A DNA stretch of 64,000 bases, from the NCBI GenBank assembly GCA_029168955.1, contig JAPDOI010001829.1, positions 62,001 through 126,000 of the forward strand, given 5' to 3'. Shown in pieces: positions 33,425-44,874 of this stretch (the stretch's first letter is position 1; each line of letters opens with the position of its first letter). Below the pieces are notes generated by a model. The model was not told the origin of the DNA and did no database searches. It saw only the letters and a program-made list of their open reading frames with translations. Source of the stretch: Aplectana chamaeleonis. Lineage: Eukaryota; Nematoda; Chromadorea; Rhabditida; Cosmocercidae. The position numbers were made by a program, and so were the translations under genes.

Positions 33425-34330
33425 GCACGGCTGCCCTATCTCAACACCCAAGTGAGGATATCTAATGGTGCATTCAGTGTCAAGTGGTACCACAAGCCCA
33501 GCTCGAAAAACATTCTGATCCATGCCACCCCCTCTCATCCAGAAACCGTGAAACGTGCGGTTATCAGGAATATGTTTAGGGCAGTGTTCACGATAAATTT
33601 CACTTCCGATATCTCCACAGTTTACGGAAGGTCTGGTGCCCTATATAGCAAGGCATGCTTAGAAAGGACACGAGAGACGCGTTTTTGAGCCAAAATAGGC
33701 TCTCCCTTGTTTACGTTGATTTTTTAGCGTGGACGAATTGAGCGCTAGAAGGGTGATACCTATCAGTGCAATGAAGCAAACAGCTAACTTATCAGCACTT
33801 CCTTCACTTGACCATTCCTATAATCTGAGTCTTCATTTGTTCCTTTCAAGGGGCGTGTCTGGGGCACCGAAACGCTTGTTTGCAGCCGTTATTTTGCCAC
33901 TCATGGCTCGTTTGCTACCGTTCCTTTGGCACTGGGAGCCTAGGGTCCTTCTCCCCTATTATTTTACTGTGGAAAGTCACCGATGATGATCATCATGAAC
34001 ACTGCCTTTAATACGGCTACAAGGTTGTCCACAGGTAAAGCGAAGTGCCGGGATTCACGCAGCATGGCTTCAAGTATAGCACTGATGAATGGGCATGCCA
34101 CGCCGCGGTATCAACGCAGATCTCGAAATGAACGACCGCTCGTTCAACGTGAAGACAAAATACAGCTATGCATTCCGTTTTTCTCCTAAGCAGTATCTCA
34201 CAGTATCCGACAATGCATTGTAGGCGCTCAGCTGAACGAGGATATTATTCTAATGAACATTCCAAACAGCAACATTAAACGTCAGTTGGTGAGAAACAGA
34301 ATGGGAGAATCGGTGACTGCTGTCAAGTTG
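33425..34330 (+). pseudogene. Penelope-type reverse transcriptase, C-terminal part
   Basis: Legible segments are NGAFSVKWYHKPSSKNILIH then HPETVKRAVIRNMF, followed, after the MITE at 33580-34007, by TATRLSTG and DSRSMASSIALMNGHA, and in another frame NEDIILMNIPNSNIKRQLVR. This is the usual order WyrKPt..n..lh, HP...K...vRnm..TA, NGy, then n.k..lvr just before the GIY-YIG domain. Taking the MITE out at TTAA restores RNMF-TAT in one frame. Confidence 0.8.
33580..34007 (+). mobile_element. TTAA-flanked MITE, family F1, inside the Penelope-like element
   Basis: The left flank is TTTAG (changed from TTAA), the left end GGCAGTGTTCACGATAAA. The right end is CATGAACACTGCCT followed by TTAA at 34008. 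The interior differs from the standard F1 interior. Confidence 0.75.
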
Positions 34331-34332
34331 GA

Positions 34333-34659
34333 GTGATTTGCGAAAATAAATGTCGGACATGTAACGCAATCTATATAGGTGAAACTGGAAGACCGTTAGC
34401 GGTACGTTTAAAGGAGCAGCTGGCCGGCAAACGGCGCAACGACTCAAGAACACCGCTTGGGAGACATAAAATGGAGGTGCACGATGGAGTTCATTACGAT
34501 GTGATTTATGTGATTCTGGCATGCGAAAGCGAAATATCAGCGAGGAAGTCGTTGGAGGATTTTTGGATTCATGCAAGAGACCCGTTGATGAACAACAGAT
34601 CTGAGCGTCCCGCGATCACGAATGACCTCTTGCCGAATGTTCAGCACTGCGAGTTGTAA
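34333..34659 (+). pseudogene. GIY-YIG endonuclease domain of a Penelope-like element
   Basis: The frame gives ICENKCRTCNAIYIGETGRP then LAVRLKEQL, with the Y..CNA.YIGETgRpL..R..EH-type signature of the GIY-YIG domain found C-terminal in Penelope-like elements. It continues through ISARKSLEDFWIHARDPLMN, a counterpart of the ei...E...I...dP..N segment. This frame is open to the stop at 34657. The domain is a nicking endonuclease used for insertion in active elements. Confidence 0.85.
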
Positions 34660-35127
34660 TCAAAATCTTCCTCACAGTAGCTCTCATTCGTGGGTACTGG
34701 TCTACTTACAACCTTAGTGGCGGAGCCCTGCTCTAACAATAAGGTGCAGTGACGTGGTGGGTTTGTCTTATCCTGTTGAATGCGTATATCGAATGCGTAT
34801 AAATGAATATCCTGCTTCTCACAGCGTCAGAACTGATGGGGAAGGAGGCGCTTCATAGGGGAAATCATGAACTATGTAACACTTGAGACCCTTTTCAGGC
34901 CTCTGAAGAAGACGTACAGTCGCAACGTCAGGCCTTCAATAAAAGAATCCACCTATGAACCTCGTCTGGCACAAGATCATTAAATATCTGACGTTTTTTT
35001 TTAAAATTTGCACCCTGGGGTTTTCGAAGGTGTAGCGTCGATTGGCATTTGCAGTTTTTCTGCTCGGCCCATGCCAAATCCAGAATCGCGAAAATCGGGG
35101 TATGTCATATAGTTTCGTCGCGCCGTG

Positions 35128-35416
35128 TATACCGTATTTTTTCTTATAGAAGTACATGCACTTCTAATTCTCAGACCTTTATTTCAGATGTAAATAGAGG
35201 TGTACTTCGAATGGAGGGTGTACTTCTATTTTTCAGCCTTGATTTTTGGAATTCTCATAAGGAAAATTCAAATAACAAAAGTTCGGTTTTCGCGGTCAAC
35301 AACCATGAAAAACCAGCTATTCAAGTTCGAGTGAGTTATCGCTTGCACACTCGTTAATATTATCGTCCTCTCCTAAGCCACAACACTCTTTCGGAGACTG
35401 AATTTCAATTCCTTAA
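35128..35416. other. Short direct-repeat region
   Basis: It contains TAGAGGTGTACTTCGAAT then GGAGGGTGTACTTCTATTT. The same pair recurs at 35931-35965 on the other side of the F1 copy at 35417. No gene is seen. Confidence 0.45.
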
Positions 35417-35900
35417 AGGCAGTGTTCACGATTGAAATCGTTTTTCTGTTTTTCCGCCTATCTTGAGAACGGCCCCATGCTGATTCCAATGATATCTCTG
35501 AAATCGCCCAAGACCTTCAGGGAACGGAGTTATGGTCCCTCAAATACTGAGCTAAGGAAACACGGTGGACGAATTGTCCGAGGCTTGTAACTTGCGTCTT
35601 TTGCAGCCGATGTATGCGAGCTGACCTGAGTAAAGAGAGAAGTTGAGGATGAAGGGAAGAATGGGGCTATTGATCGGAAACCATCGCTCATGTCACAATC
35701 TCGAGCATTCATTTGTTCACGTCGGTGGGCGTGGAAAGTGCATCTGGGGGTGACGAGCTGATGGGTGTCCAAATTTGGGGCCATAGGGGAACGTTCCGAG
35801 CTCATTTTTCTCAGTTTTTTCAACGTTAGGGCTCCGCTAGGCCCGCAGCTGCCGATCTCTACCAAAAAATCAGACATGGTTTTTATCGTGGACACTGCCT
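35417..35900 (-). mobile_element. TTAA-flanked MITE, family F1, copy D
   Basis: TTAA on both sides (35413-35416 and 35901-35904). Ends AGGCAGTGTTCACGAT and CGTGGACACTGCCT. Inverted relative to copy A, with the shared block GTATGCGAGCTGACCTGAGT. Confidence 0.85.
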
Positions 35901-36064
35901 TTAATCTTATTTAGAAGTGTACTACTAATAGAGGTGTACTTCAAATAAAGGGTGTACTTCTAAGGCGACGTTCAGAGTTTTCGCGGGCGACGTTTAGAGT
36001 TTTCGCGGCGATGTTACATGTCAGTGCGACGCTAAAATCGCATCGCGTAGGAATGCAGGTGTTA

Positions 36065-36712
36065 GGGGTCGTTTATACTTCCTCCGCGGGGCGGCGCGGC
36101 AATAAGTGGGGCGACGCGGCGCGCCACGTCGCTTGAAAAATCGCGCTACCAGGATGTATAATCGGGTCGCGTCGAATTTACGAAAATTACGAAAAAAACG
36201 AAAAAAATTCAGATTGACGTTAAACACAGCCTGGAGTAGCTCTGACATAACATAAGGCCGATTGTAATGTGTGATTTCTTGTGCAAAAGAAACATCTATA
36301 ATTCTTCGCATCATAATACAGCACCCGAAGGCGGATAGAATCTTTGAAAACGATTTCTCTTTTAAAAAATGGTTTCAAAAGCTAAAAAAAAAAGTTTTCA
36401 CAACCCAGCCTACTCTAAACAACGCCCAGGACCTTGGAAGGAATTTCAGAGATGAATTAGAAGAACAAAATTGAGAATATGTATGAAATTAAAGCAAAAG
36501 AAGCATACTACGCCAATGCGGATCGCACGCGGCCGCCTGCTTTCCTCGGGCGGCGCGGCAGCACCTAGGCGGCGGCCGCGTGCGGTACCGTTGGAAGATT
36601 TCGAGCAGAAAAACTCTAAACGCCTTGCGGCACCGCCAGGCGGCACCGCTTGATCGATATGGCTGTATTGCATCTCGCCGCGCCGCGCCGCGGCGGAAGT
36701 ATAAACGACCCC
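36065..36712. mobile_element. Harbinger-like non-autonomous element
   Basis: Terminal inverted repeats GGGGTCGTTTATACTTCC followed by CCGCGG-rich sequence, with direct TTA flanks at 36062-36064 and 36713-36715. A 3-bp TTA duplication and ends starting GGGG fit the PIF/Harbinger group. The interior of about 650 bp has no transposase. GC content is extreme in the subterminal parts and low in the middle. Confidence 0.75.
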
Positions 36713-37018
36713 TTAAAGGCAGCAGACACGCTCAAAAATGATATCAATTTTATGGATTAAACTGAAGGTCTGAAGCTGTTAGTATTCAGAAATAACGAAA
36801 AAGACGAAAACAAATCGACGGAAATTAAGATATAACGGTACGTTCTATATTGGCCTAGAAATGGACGAGTTGTACGGCACTGGCTGAAATAGCGGAGCTA
36901 GCAACAAATTTATTGGGATAACGACGCTAATGTACTCGTACGGCCCTTTCTGGAACGCTTACGCCGTTAGAAGCCTAAAAATTAATCTAAAGTGGCCGCA
37001 ATCGAGCATTGAATATTC

Positions 37019-37262
37019 TTCACTTCCGCACTGCCGTTCAATCCGCAAAGTGCGCTTGATTGCGAAATCGTGCTGCGGCGCGGTTGCGAGTATCCTCAGA
37101 CAGGGATGTGGGATCACCCGGGCGGTGTGATCACCCGGGCACCAAAGGCCAAAAGCGCCCGTGTGATCCCACATCCTTGTCTGAGGATGTTCGCAACGGC
37201 CCCGCAGCAAGATTTCGCAATCAGGGTGCACTTTGCGGACTGAACGGCAGTGCGGAGGTGAA
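37019..37262. mobile_element. Palindromic element of 244 bp
   Basis: Arms TTCACTTCCGCACTGCCGTT and inverse, then TCCGCAAAGTGC, TGATTGCGAAATC, and ATCCTCAGACA.GGATGTGGG, with a short centre near 37115-37160. Present once in the window. Confidence 0.85.
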
Positions 37263-37416
37263 CTGTACCTGTATGGAGGGGCGGAGCCCGTATCGATGGG
37301 CGGAGCAAGGATGATTTCGTGAATGATTACGGCTCAAATACGGTCATTTGGACTCGTTTTTAACGCTTGCAACTTCGTGAGGGCTCTTCTAGGGCCTGCA
37401 AGACCCCACTAATGTA

Positions 37417-39731
37417 CTCCGCCAACGCGTAGCTAAATGCCTCACACGGAAACCAGAGATTCCCAGGGTTTCGGAGGCATCTAGTCTAATTTTGACCCGA
37501 GATTTTACGTAACTTACGGAAAGTTTAGCCTCAGTTGGTGAAATTTTAGCTACAGCGCCCGCATATTCTACGTAATTTCTCGCTACAGCGCCCGCATATT
37601 CTACGTAATTTCTCGCTACAGCACCCGCATATTCTACGCTTATTCTCGTTGCAGCACACGGTCGATCGACCCACCCAGTCTTGGGCTGGGATTCATGAAC
37701 GCAGCCGGCTAGGTTTGGGTTTGGTTAGGGCAGCAACCCCAGCGGTAGCCAAACCGCGAACCGGCATTCACAACCGCCCCATCGCGGTTGGGTGGCTAAC
37801 CACTCCGCGGCCACGTACTTGCCACTCAATTGACGCCGAGAATCTCGATTGGAGAAAATCAATATTGGCACTCGGGTCGGAATTTCCCAAACCCGTCACT
37901 GTTTTTATTGCAAATGATTGCTAGTTTTGCTTGCTTTTTGAATTCTCATTTTTGTCTACCTTGTGCTTTACCTTCTTCAATGGATCGCAGGCATTTAAAG
38001 GGATTTTCCTCAACTTGGAGATGTTTTTTCCATTTTTAAGTTTTTCATTTTTTTCCTTTTTTTAACAAATACTTTTTGGTTTTTTAAAAGTACATAAAGT
38101 GGTGCTGCTTTCTCACGATGAGCCGCAAACCTGCTGGTGAAATTTTAACCCCCAATTTAGCTTTTTTCTCGCATTACTAGCCTTTCAACCTCTTTTTTTT
38201 TCGAAACGCCCCTCTAATTTTTTTGTGTGTTTCACAAGGCTTAGGTGTTGCTGCAGGGATCATCATCGTCCTCTCAATGAGTTTTTGGCTTCAAGTTCTC
38301 CGTTAGTCGTGTGAGTTCCGAGTTTTTTCCATCTCTTTTTTTGTCTAAGAATCCCTTTTTTGTTTTTTTTTTCTCTTTGTCATTCTCACACAAGCTTACC
38401 GTCGCTCACAACAGAAGAAAACTAAAAAAGACTCCTTAGAAAAATCATATGGAAAAAGCTCAAAATGCAAGTGAAAAACAGAAGTTTGAACTAAAAACAT
38501 CGAGAAAACCCAGGTTGATCATAGAACCTTGTAAAAAACATTAACATTTGAAATCCAAGTGAGTGCTTCGGAAAAAAAGAAGAAGAAAACGTTGTAAATG
38601 CGAAAAAACCAAATCATGCATCACAGTACCAAACCAAGTTAGGGTTTTCCAACAGAAAATAACGAAAACGTGTACGAAAAAAGCTGTGAAAAAATTCTGA
38701 GGAAAAAATGAGGGAATTCGGAGCCGAAATGGGAAAGAAACCCCAGCGAAGAGCCTGTGGCTGCTCGGTAAATGGTCAGCGCACGGAAGACAAGAATTAG
38801 GAAAGAAAAGTGGAGGCAAAAAGAACAACGATGTGCTATAAAATAAAGAAGAGAGCGAGAGCAATGAGGACAGGCATAAAGATTTTAGTTAACCATGGGC
38901 AACATACATAAAACTTACAGATGAGGTTGATGATTCTGGGAATTTTCGTTGTTATCGAGAGGAACACATTATGGCTAGAGGGCCTATAATGTGGCAGTCA
39001 ATGACGGCGGCATTTCTGTATTTACAGCTTGCCTCGAAGATATCATTTTTTAGGCGTGTTCGCAAAAGGTGCGTTTCCTCATTGTTGTGCACTAATACAG
39101 CACACCATCTATTCGACGACTAAGCCGCAAAACCGCTGCTAACCGCGGTTAACCGCAGCTCCGAGGCGCGGTTACGCGTAGCCCAATCGTAGCCCAGCCG
39201 TAACCAAACCGGATTTTTCGTGAATGCCGGTTTCCTCCGCTAGCCCAGCCGTAACCGTGGTTTGCCTTTCATGAATCCCAGCCTTGATCTGTACTAGAAA
39301 GACGATCTCTGCTGCGATCGAACGCATCGCCGTTTCTTCCCCACGGCCTGCAGCATCCCAGCGGCCAAAATTGTCTCTAGCAAGGTCTTCCAGAGAGCGA
39401 CACCGGGTCACCCTCCACGACCACCCACACCATGTCAAGTTATTCGTGGGTAGACTGGGCTAGGACTGATTGAACGGCATCCCTACGTTCCGCGTAGCCA
39501 CCGCGGGTTGAGATTGCATTTCAACACAGGCTGTCGCGAAATCCGTAGATTCTCGCTACAAAATTATAGCGAGAATATACGGGTTTAGCGTCAGAGAGAA
39601 CAATGGTTCGAACGACACAAGAATATGCGGGTTTTGGCTATCGTAGCTAAAACCCTTAAATTCTCGCTACATGGAATGGGGCGGCGCTTCAGGCCGCGCC
39701 CTCGGAGGCATCTAGCTACGCATTGGCAGAG
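37417..39731. mobile_element. TA-flanked TIR element, family F6, long copy
   Basis: Ends CTCCGCCAACGCGTAGCTA and inverse, then GCCTC, flanked by TA (37415-37416, 39732-39733). Subterminal repeats include CCGCATATTCTACGTAATTT two to three times. A copy of 710 bp without the large internal insertion is at 55861-56570. Confidence 0.8.
37684..39283. mobile_element. TIR element GGCTGGGATTCATGAA, nested in F6
   Basis: Ends GGCTGGGATTCATGAA and inverse, flanked by TTG on both sides (37681-37683 and 39284-39286). Subterminal parts share AACCGGCATTCAC. The short F6 copy lacks this segment, which supports insertion. The middle (37900-39080) is T-rich on the plus strand with no recognised coding sequence. 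The 3-bp duplication is compatible with a PIF/Harbinger relationship. Confidence 0.7.
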
Positions 39732-39774
39732 TAGTTATCTCAACAACTTTTTCGAGCGTGTCTGCTGCCTTTAA

Positions 39775-40338
39775 TGCTGAGAGACCGCTAGGCGATTACG
39801 CGCAATTGCGTACGTACGCAGTTTTGCGCACACAAACAATGGCAATTTTTTTATTTAAGTTAGCAGCAGCTCTTTCCTGTTGGTTCGAGTGCAGGTGGTC
39901 CTTAAAGCTCATTTGATTGTTTTCATTGTGAGATCTGGTCGTGGTGATGAAAAAAAAAACCCTGAAGAAAACCAGCGACGAGCTGCCTTCCCGCGACAAC
40001 CATCGCGTCGCGTTGCCTTGATCAACGCCGAGCGATCATCATTTGCGCGTCAATTTCGATGTATCGCGCCTCTTCACTGTGAACACATAGCGAGGACGCG
40101 ACGCGATCGATACGTAGGCTAATCATAACGTAGCGTTGCGCCGCGAAGGGTCTCTAGTTTTGGGCGCTGAACACATTTATAAGATCCGTTTCCCGATTTT
40201 CCGGGAACTAATGCGCTTTTTGGAAAGTACAAAAAGCACAAAAAAACGTCTTTTAAGCTCGTAACTTCTTGGAACCAGCACATCGGGGCTGGATACTGCG
40301 CGGTTTTACTATTGAGCCACAAGAGATACTAACGTAAC
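39775..40338. other. Stretch without a supported gene
   Basis: Mixed DNA with CGACGCGATCG-type motifs near 40000-40110. No gene or element boundary is recognised. Confidence 0.4.
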
Positions 40339-40340
40339 TA

Positions 40341-41589
40341 CAGGGTGCGTATTAATTACCAGTGAAATTTTGGCGCGCGCATTTGGAAGTCAGGTTTTGA
40401 TTTTCCTGACTCGCTTGTGGTGTGTTTGCTAGGCTTAATCCTTCAAAATACCTGCACCAAATTTGGGGTTCTCACATTAGCTTTTCAGAGCATGGAAGCT
40501 TCTGATTCAAAAAGAGCCGCGAATCTTCAACCCAGAAGTGCCTGACACCCACCTTCGAGGATCGCTTGTCTTCTCAAAGTCCACTGCCAAGCCGTCCACG
40601 ATGCAATCTATCCAAGTTCGGTTAATGACCGTATTCGTCCAGGACGGTCGGTGACAGTAGCGATAAGTAGTCAAAGAAAAATCCTGAAGAGACGCATCGA
40701 ACACAAAGCCACGAGGAGAGTGAGGAAAATTGCTTGAGACTTGAACGAGTCGGAGGGAATCGTGAGGAAGGTGGTCAAGGAGCAACTTCATATGCGTCCC
40801 TACAGGCTGTAAAAAAAGACATGGCTCGAGCGATGCGCAAAAGAAGGGGAGCGTAAAGAAATGTAAGGGACTACTCCAGCGGGCCGAAAAAAGCTTTGAG
40901 GACGCTTTTCACAGATTAAAAGCTGTTTACCGTGGGACACAGCTACAACAGTCAAAATGTCCGGGTGCTAGCACATGATAGTGAGGAAGCTACCAAGGCT
41001 GGAAGAATTGTTTTGCGCAGGGTAAAATCCAGCGCCACCGTAATGGTTTGGACGCCTCTCGTTTTCGTTGAAAAAGATGTGAAAATCGATGCTGACACCT
41101 ATCTGCAAGCTATTCTCGAGCAGCATATGTTACCGTGGTAGTTGGAGCATTATGAGGGAGGACAATGGACAATGGACAGGACATCAAGATGGAGCTCCAG
41201 CTCACAGGTTTAAGAATCAGCATTCGAGTCAGGAGAAATTATCGGATTCCATCGCCGCGACTGAATGGCCAGCAGACTCCAGATCTCTGCGTTATGGACT
41301 ATTACTGAAGAATTCTGAAGGAGAAAGCCTGCGTTACAGAACACACCAGTATCAGCGCACTTGGATCTTCATTGAAGTAAGCCTGGAGTGACATTTATCA
41401 GGATGAGCTGTGGGCCGCCGGACGTGCCTACCCTAATCGTCTTCGAGCAGTCATCAAAACCAAAGGCGGCCACATCAAGTGATATCTGATGTTTTTGAAT
41501 GATTATGTAGTCAGTAGAGTATGGTAAAGATAGCTTCCTAGATGAGTTATGCGGTCCGAACCGTGTACGGGTATTTAATACGCACCCTG
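40341..41589 (+). mobile_element. mariner-like transposon, full length, inactive
   Basis: Terminal repeats CAGGGTGCGTATTAA and inverse, flanked by TA (40339-40340, 41590-41591). The length of 1249 bp is right for mariner. The plus strand carries a decayed transposase. Confidence 0.85.
40500..41482 (+). pseudogene. mariner-like transposase, decayed
   Basis: Pieces in order on the plus strand: SSVNDRIRPGRSVTVAIS then RRIEHKATRRVRKIA (DNA-binding part), SLKKM and TVMVWTPLVF, then GHQDGAPAHRFK (counterpart of qQDgAPAH, with the second catalytic Asp), EWPADSRSLRYGLL (counterpart of dWPa.SPDLNp.Dy). Many stops and shifts. The RPGR DNA-binding segment and the WPADS motif suggest the broader Tc1/mariner group rather than Tc1 itself. 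Confidence 0.75.
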
Positions 41590-41674
41590 TAGTCGTCTTG
41601 GCAGATCCGACCTACGCTTTCTATACTTCCCTTGTGAGAAGACTTCTCGGTCGAGAGTGGAGGTGCATCTTTAA

Positions 41675-42135
41675 AGGCAGTGTTCACGAAGAAAAAGTTG
41701 CACGTTTTTTGGCTAAAACTTAAGCTTTATGTCTCTCTCAGAAGATTGAGAACGGAAGTGTGACGAAAAACGGCCGGTAAGTGGGTGAAAATCTCGTGGG
41801 CCAGCCGACCCATTGGGCCACTCCGCCCACGTCCTATAACAGTTCCCCTGAATTCGTGGTTAAATGAGCGATGGTTTCCGATCAAAAGCCATGTTCTTCC
41901 CTTCATTCTCGGAGTCTCTCTTTGCTCATGTCAGCTCGCACACATCGGCTGCAAAGAACGGGATTTACAAGCTTCGGACAACTCGTCCACAATGCTTCCC
42001 TAGCTGAAGTTTGAGGGGCCATAACTCCGTTTCCAGGGGTCTTGTACGGTTCCAGGGACATCAATGAAATCAGCGTGGGACCGTTTTCAAGATAGGGGAA
42101 AAAGCAGAAAAACGACTTTTATTTGAACACTGCCT
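41675..42135 (+). mobile_element. TTAA-flanked MITE, family F1, copy E
   Basis: TTAA at 41671-41674, the right flank TTCA. The left half differs from other copies. The right half has the shared GCTCGCACACATCGGCTGCA and GGGGCCATAACTCCGTTTCC blocks. Confidence 0.75.
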
Positions 42136-42139
42136 TCAA

Positions 42140-42630
42140 GAAGCCATCTTGGAGACACTCACATTCACTACTGACCAAGTCATGTTTTGAACGGCTTCAC
42201 GAACCAGTGCCAGATACGTGTCGGACTTATTAGGGAACCTCGCTAGCCAGGTATGGGCTTTTGAGAGTCTCTGAATCCGGTTTTCTCGTTCTATTCGGAT
42301 ACGCTCTTTCCGATTCTGTCCTTGGATTTTGCTACGGACCTCAAGTTAAAGAGTTATTTCGTGTTCAAGTTGCGACGTTGTAATTGACAGATTTTCTAAA
42401 TCCTCGTGTATTGAGCGAGTGCTACGTGATTTGAACAGTAGAACAACAGTAACAAGAGCAGAAATGGTGCTCGAGCTTACATAACCCAAGCGCTACGGTC
42501 CCTATAGCAAAAATAGGCAGGGCTTGGTGGGCGCTCTTGTTGAGAATGCTTGCTAAAATGTGGCATTTTCAAACATCTATAAAACCTTCTAAAAAAGTTG
42601 AATCACCATATAGGACTATTTTTTCTCGTT
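42140..42630. other. Stretch without a supported gene
   Basis: No open frame, repeat or transposon signature of note was recognised. Confidence 0.4.
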
Positions 42631-43112
42631 AGTGTTCACGATGAAAAAAGTTTTCGAAATTCCACTGGGATTGGATAGTGGAGGGACACTCTGTAACGTT
42701 AACGTCGAAAGAACGCATGAAAACGAGCCAGGAAGAGCCCTAAAAGAGCCCGAAGTTGCAATTTCGAGCGCATTGAAAACCCCAAAAGCGCATCACACGC
42801 CCACCGACGTGAATAAATGAATGCTCGAGATCGTGAGATGAGCGATGATTTTCAATCATTAGCCCCGTTCTTCCCTTCATTCTCAGCTTCTCTCTTTACT
42901 CAGGACAGCTCGCATAGATCGGCTGCAAAAGACGGAAGTTACAAGCCTCGGACAACTCGTCCACCATGTTTCCATAGCTCAATCTTTGAGGGACCATAAC
43001 TTGGTTCCCAGAAGGTCGTGTACGATTTCAGAGACATCATTGGAATCAGCATGGGGCCGTTTTCAAGATAGGCTGGAAAACAGAAAAACGATTTTCATCG
43101 TGAACACTGCCT
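42631..43112 (+). mobile_element. TTAA-flanked MITE, family F1, copy B
   Basis: Nearly identical to copy A over about 480 bp. The left end has lost the first bases (starts AGTGTTCACGATGAAAAA). The right end CACTGCCT is followed by TTAA (43113-43116). Confidence 0.9.
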
Positions 43113-43531
43113 TTAAGGAGGACACTGAAAACATTCTCAGCCCAAAATACGAAAAAAGTTCTCGTCCCCGATCACCAAAACCGCATGGGGGTATCCCATG
43201 AAAAAAATGTCGAAAAAAAACTCTTCGGAATTGAATCAGGGCGATCTCGTTTGAGGGCAGGTTCGGAAAAACTCCTCTATTAACACCTCGATTCAACAGA
43301 AACTGCTCGAGGTAACGGTGAGAACCTTCATATGGCGACAATATACAAATTTAAAGATAATAAGTCTTTTATTCAGCACTGATGGTACACTTCAAAGAAG
43401 TAAACGAAATCGATTGTATCACACCCAAAACTGGGTCTTCAAAGGCCGTTTTGAACAGGCCAAAAGAACTAAATCAGTTACTCGGGTCCAGGACTAGGTT
43501 TCCCTCACGTTGTAGCAAAGCGAAACTTCCT

Positions 43532-44340
43532 AATTTCTGAAAGTTGGGCTCCGCAGAAAAGGTGAAGGATTTGGCATTGCTCTAAAATGTAGTAAAATTG
43601 TTTCATTAGATTTGGCTATCGAACAGATTTTCTAAATGTAGTGAAATAGTTGAATCGATTTGGCTGTTGTTGGTATATGAAGATAACATAATCATTAAAT
43701 GTAGTGAAATTGTTGCAAACGGATTTGGCAGGAGCTCTATGAATTATCACAGTCAAATCACGCGTCAGAAGGTCCTCTGGCGAGCGAATGAAGACAAAAA
43801 GAAAAAATAATAAACCTCAGTCAACAATGCTGAACGAAACGTGGCCTTATGGGCTAGAAATAAGGTTTCCGAATGCTATTCTGCCTTTTCAGTGTAGCTC
43901 CCACTTAGGTACTAGACCTTCCCTCTTCCCTCACTGATTAGATAAAAATCACGAAAACGAAATGTAACACAATTTATTAGCTACTGACGCTATGTCTTCG
44001 TGTCCTCAACGCTTTCACGATTCACATTGTATGGAAACGTTTTTGCTGCTAGACTTATTCTTGTTCTCATTTGGTTCAATATGCGCTCCAAGAAAAACCC
44101 CTTCTGACGCGTGATTTGACTGTGATAATTCATAGAGCTCCTGCCAAATCCGTTTGCAACAATTTCACTACATTTAATGATTATGTTATCTTCATATACC
44201 AACAACAGCCAAATCGATTCAACTATTTCACTACATTTAGAAAATCTGTTCGATAGCCAAATCTAATGAAACAATTTCACTACATTTTAGAGCAATGCCA
44301 AATCCTTGACCTTTTCTGCGGAGCCCAACTTTCAGAAATT
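43532..44340. mobile_element. Foldback element with 242-bp arms and 326-bp loop
   Basis: Arms 43532-43772 and 44099-44340 are near-perfect inverses. Outer ends AATTTCTGAAAGTTGGGCT, inner ends AAATCACGCGTCAGAAGG. The arms contain several AATGTAGTGAAAT and GATTTGGC motifs. Same architecture as the foldback at 16300-16932. Confidence 0.9.
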
Positions 44341-44344
44341 TCAC

Positions 44345-44870
44345 AACTTTTTCAAGGGTTTCCTTCTAAAACATCGTCAATCTCTAAAAGTCAAGTTGTT
44401 GTTTTTTTTTGAAAACATAGTGGTAGAAATGAGGAAACAACCGCTCCGTTGCTAAGACTGCAAGATAATTGTTGCAACGCGGCTTCCTACAAATAGATGC
44501 AAGGCATATACTTTTTGAATTTAAAAGTCGAAAATGAAGAAATGAGCTTCAAAATGACCCAATTGTACAGGTTCTAGGCACTATTCTAGACGGGGGCACG
44601 CACCATTCAAGACAGAAATGAAATGAACGGCTAATTGGTGAGGCTACCAGTCGAAGTATTTCCGCAGAGCTCTAATAAAAACAATGATTGATAGCGCAGT
44701 ATCAGCCTCTTTTATCAGAGTTTTTCATCATTTCTATGAGTAAATCTTGGGTGGCCCCACCACGTCTAGGATATACCCAGGGTCAGCCGCTCTAGCCAAA
44801 CTTCACCGGTTCATGCTGATGTGGCTCGTCTGCGCCGGCCCATATGTCTGTTTCGGAAAAGGAACGATAG
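44345..44870. other. Stretch without a supported gene
   Basis: AT-rich DNA. Nothing recognised. Confidence 0.4.
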
Positions 44871-44874
44871 TTAA

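Larger units (their letters stand above)
33267..34979 (+). mobile_element. Penelope-like element, truncated, with inverted terminal repeats
   Basis: About 140 bp at 33267-33407 (TGATCTTGTGCCAGACGAGG...) is repeated in inverted orientation at 34836-34979. Between them are the C-terminal part of a Penelope-type reverse transcriptase and a GIY-YIG endonuclease domain. Each terminal repeat carries a conserved CTGAAgAA...hairpin...GAAACG-type motif. An F1 MITE sits in the reverse transcriptase. The element is inserted in the right inverted repeat of a Tc1 transposon. Confidence 0.8.
31565..35127 (-). mobile_element. Tc1-like transposon with long inverted ends, interrupted
   Basis: The ends are CACTGCGCGGCAAAACTATA at the left and its inverse CATATAGTTTCGTCGCGCCG at the right, flanked by TA on both sides. 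The inverted ends are about 200 bp and contain an internal second GCAAAACTATATGACA (near 31749). The right end is split into 33152-33266 and 34980-35127 by a Penelope-like element. A decayed transposase lies between. Confidence 0.8.
36717..39770. mobile_element. TTAA-flanked element, family F4, carrying nested insertions
   Basis: It begins AGGCAGCAGACACGCTCAAA after TTAA (36713-36716) and ends TTCGAGCGTGTCTGCTGCCT before TTAA (39771-39774). It contains a palindromic element (37019-37262) and the F6 element (37417-39731). A relic at 24958-25200 shows the same sequence without F6. Confidence 0.8.
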
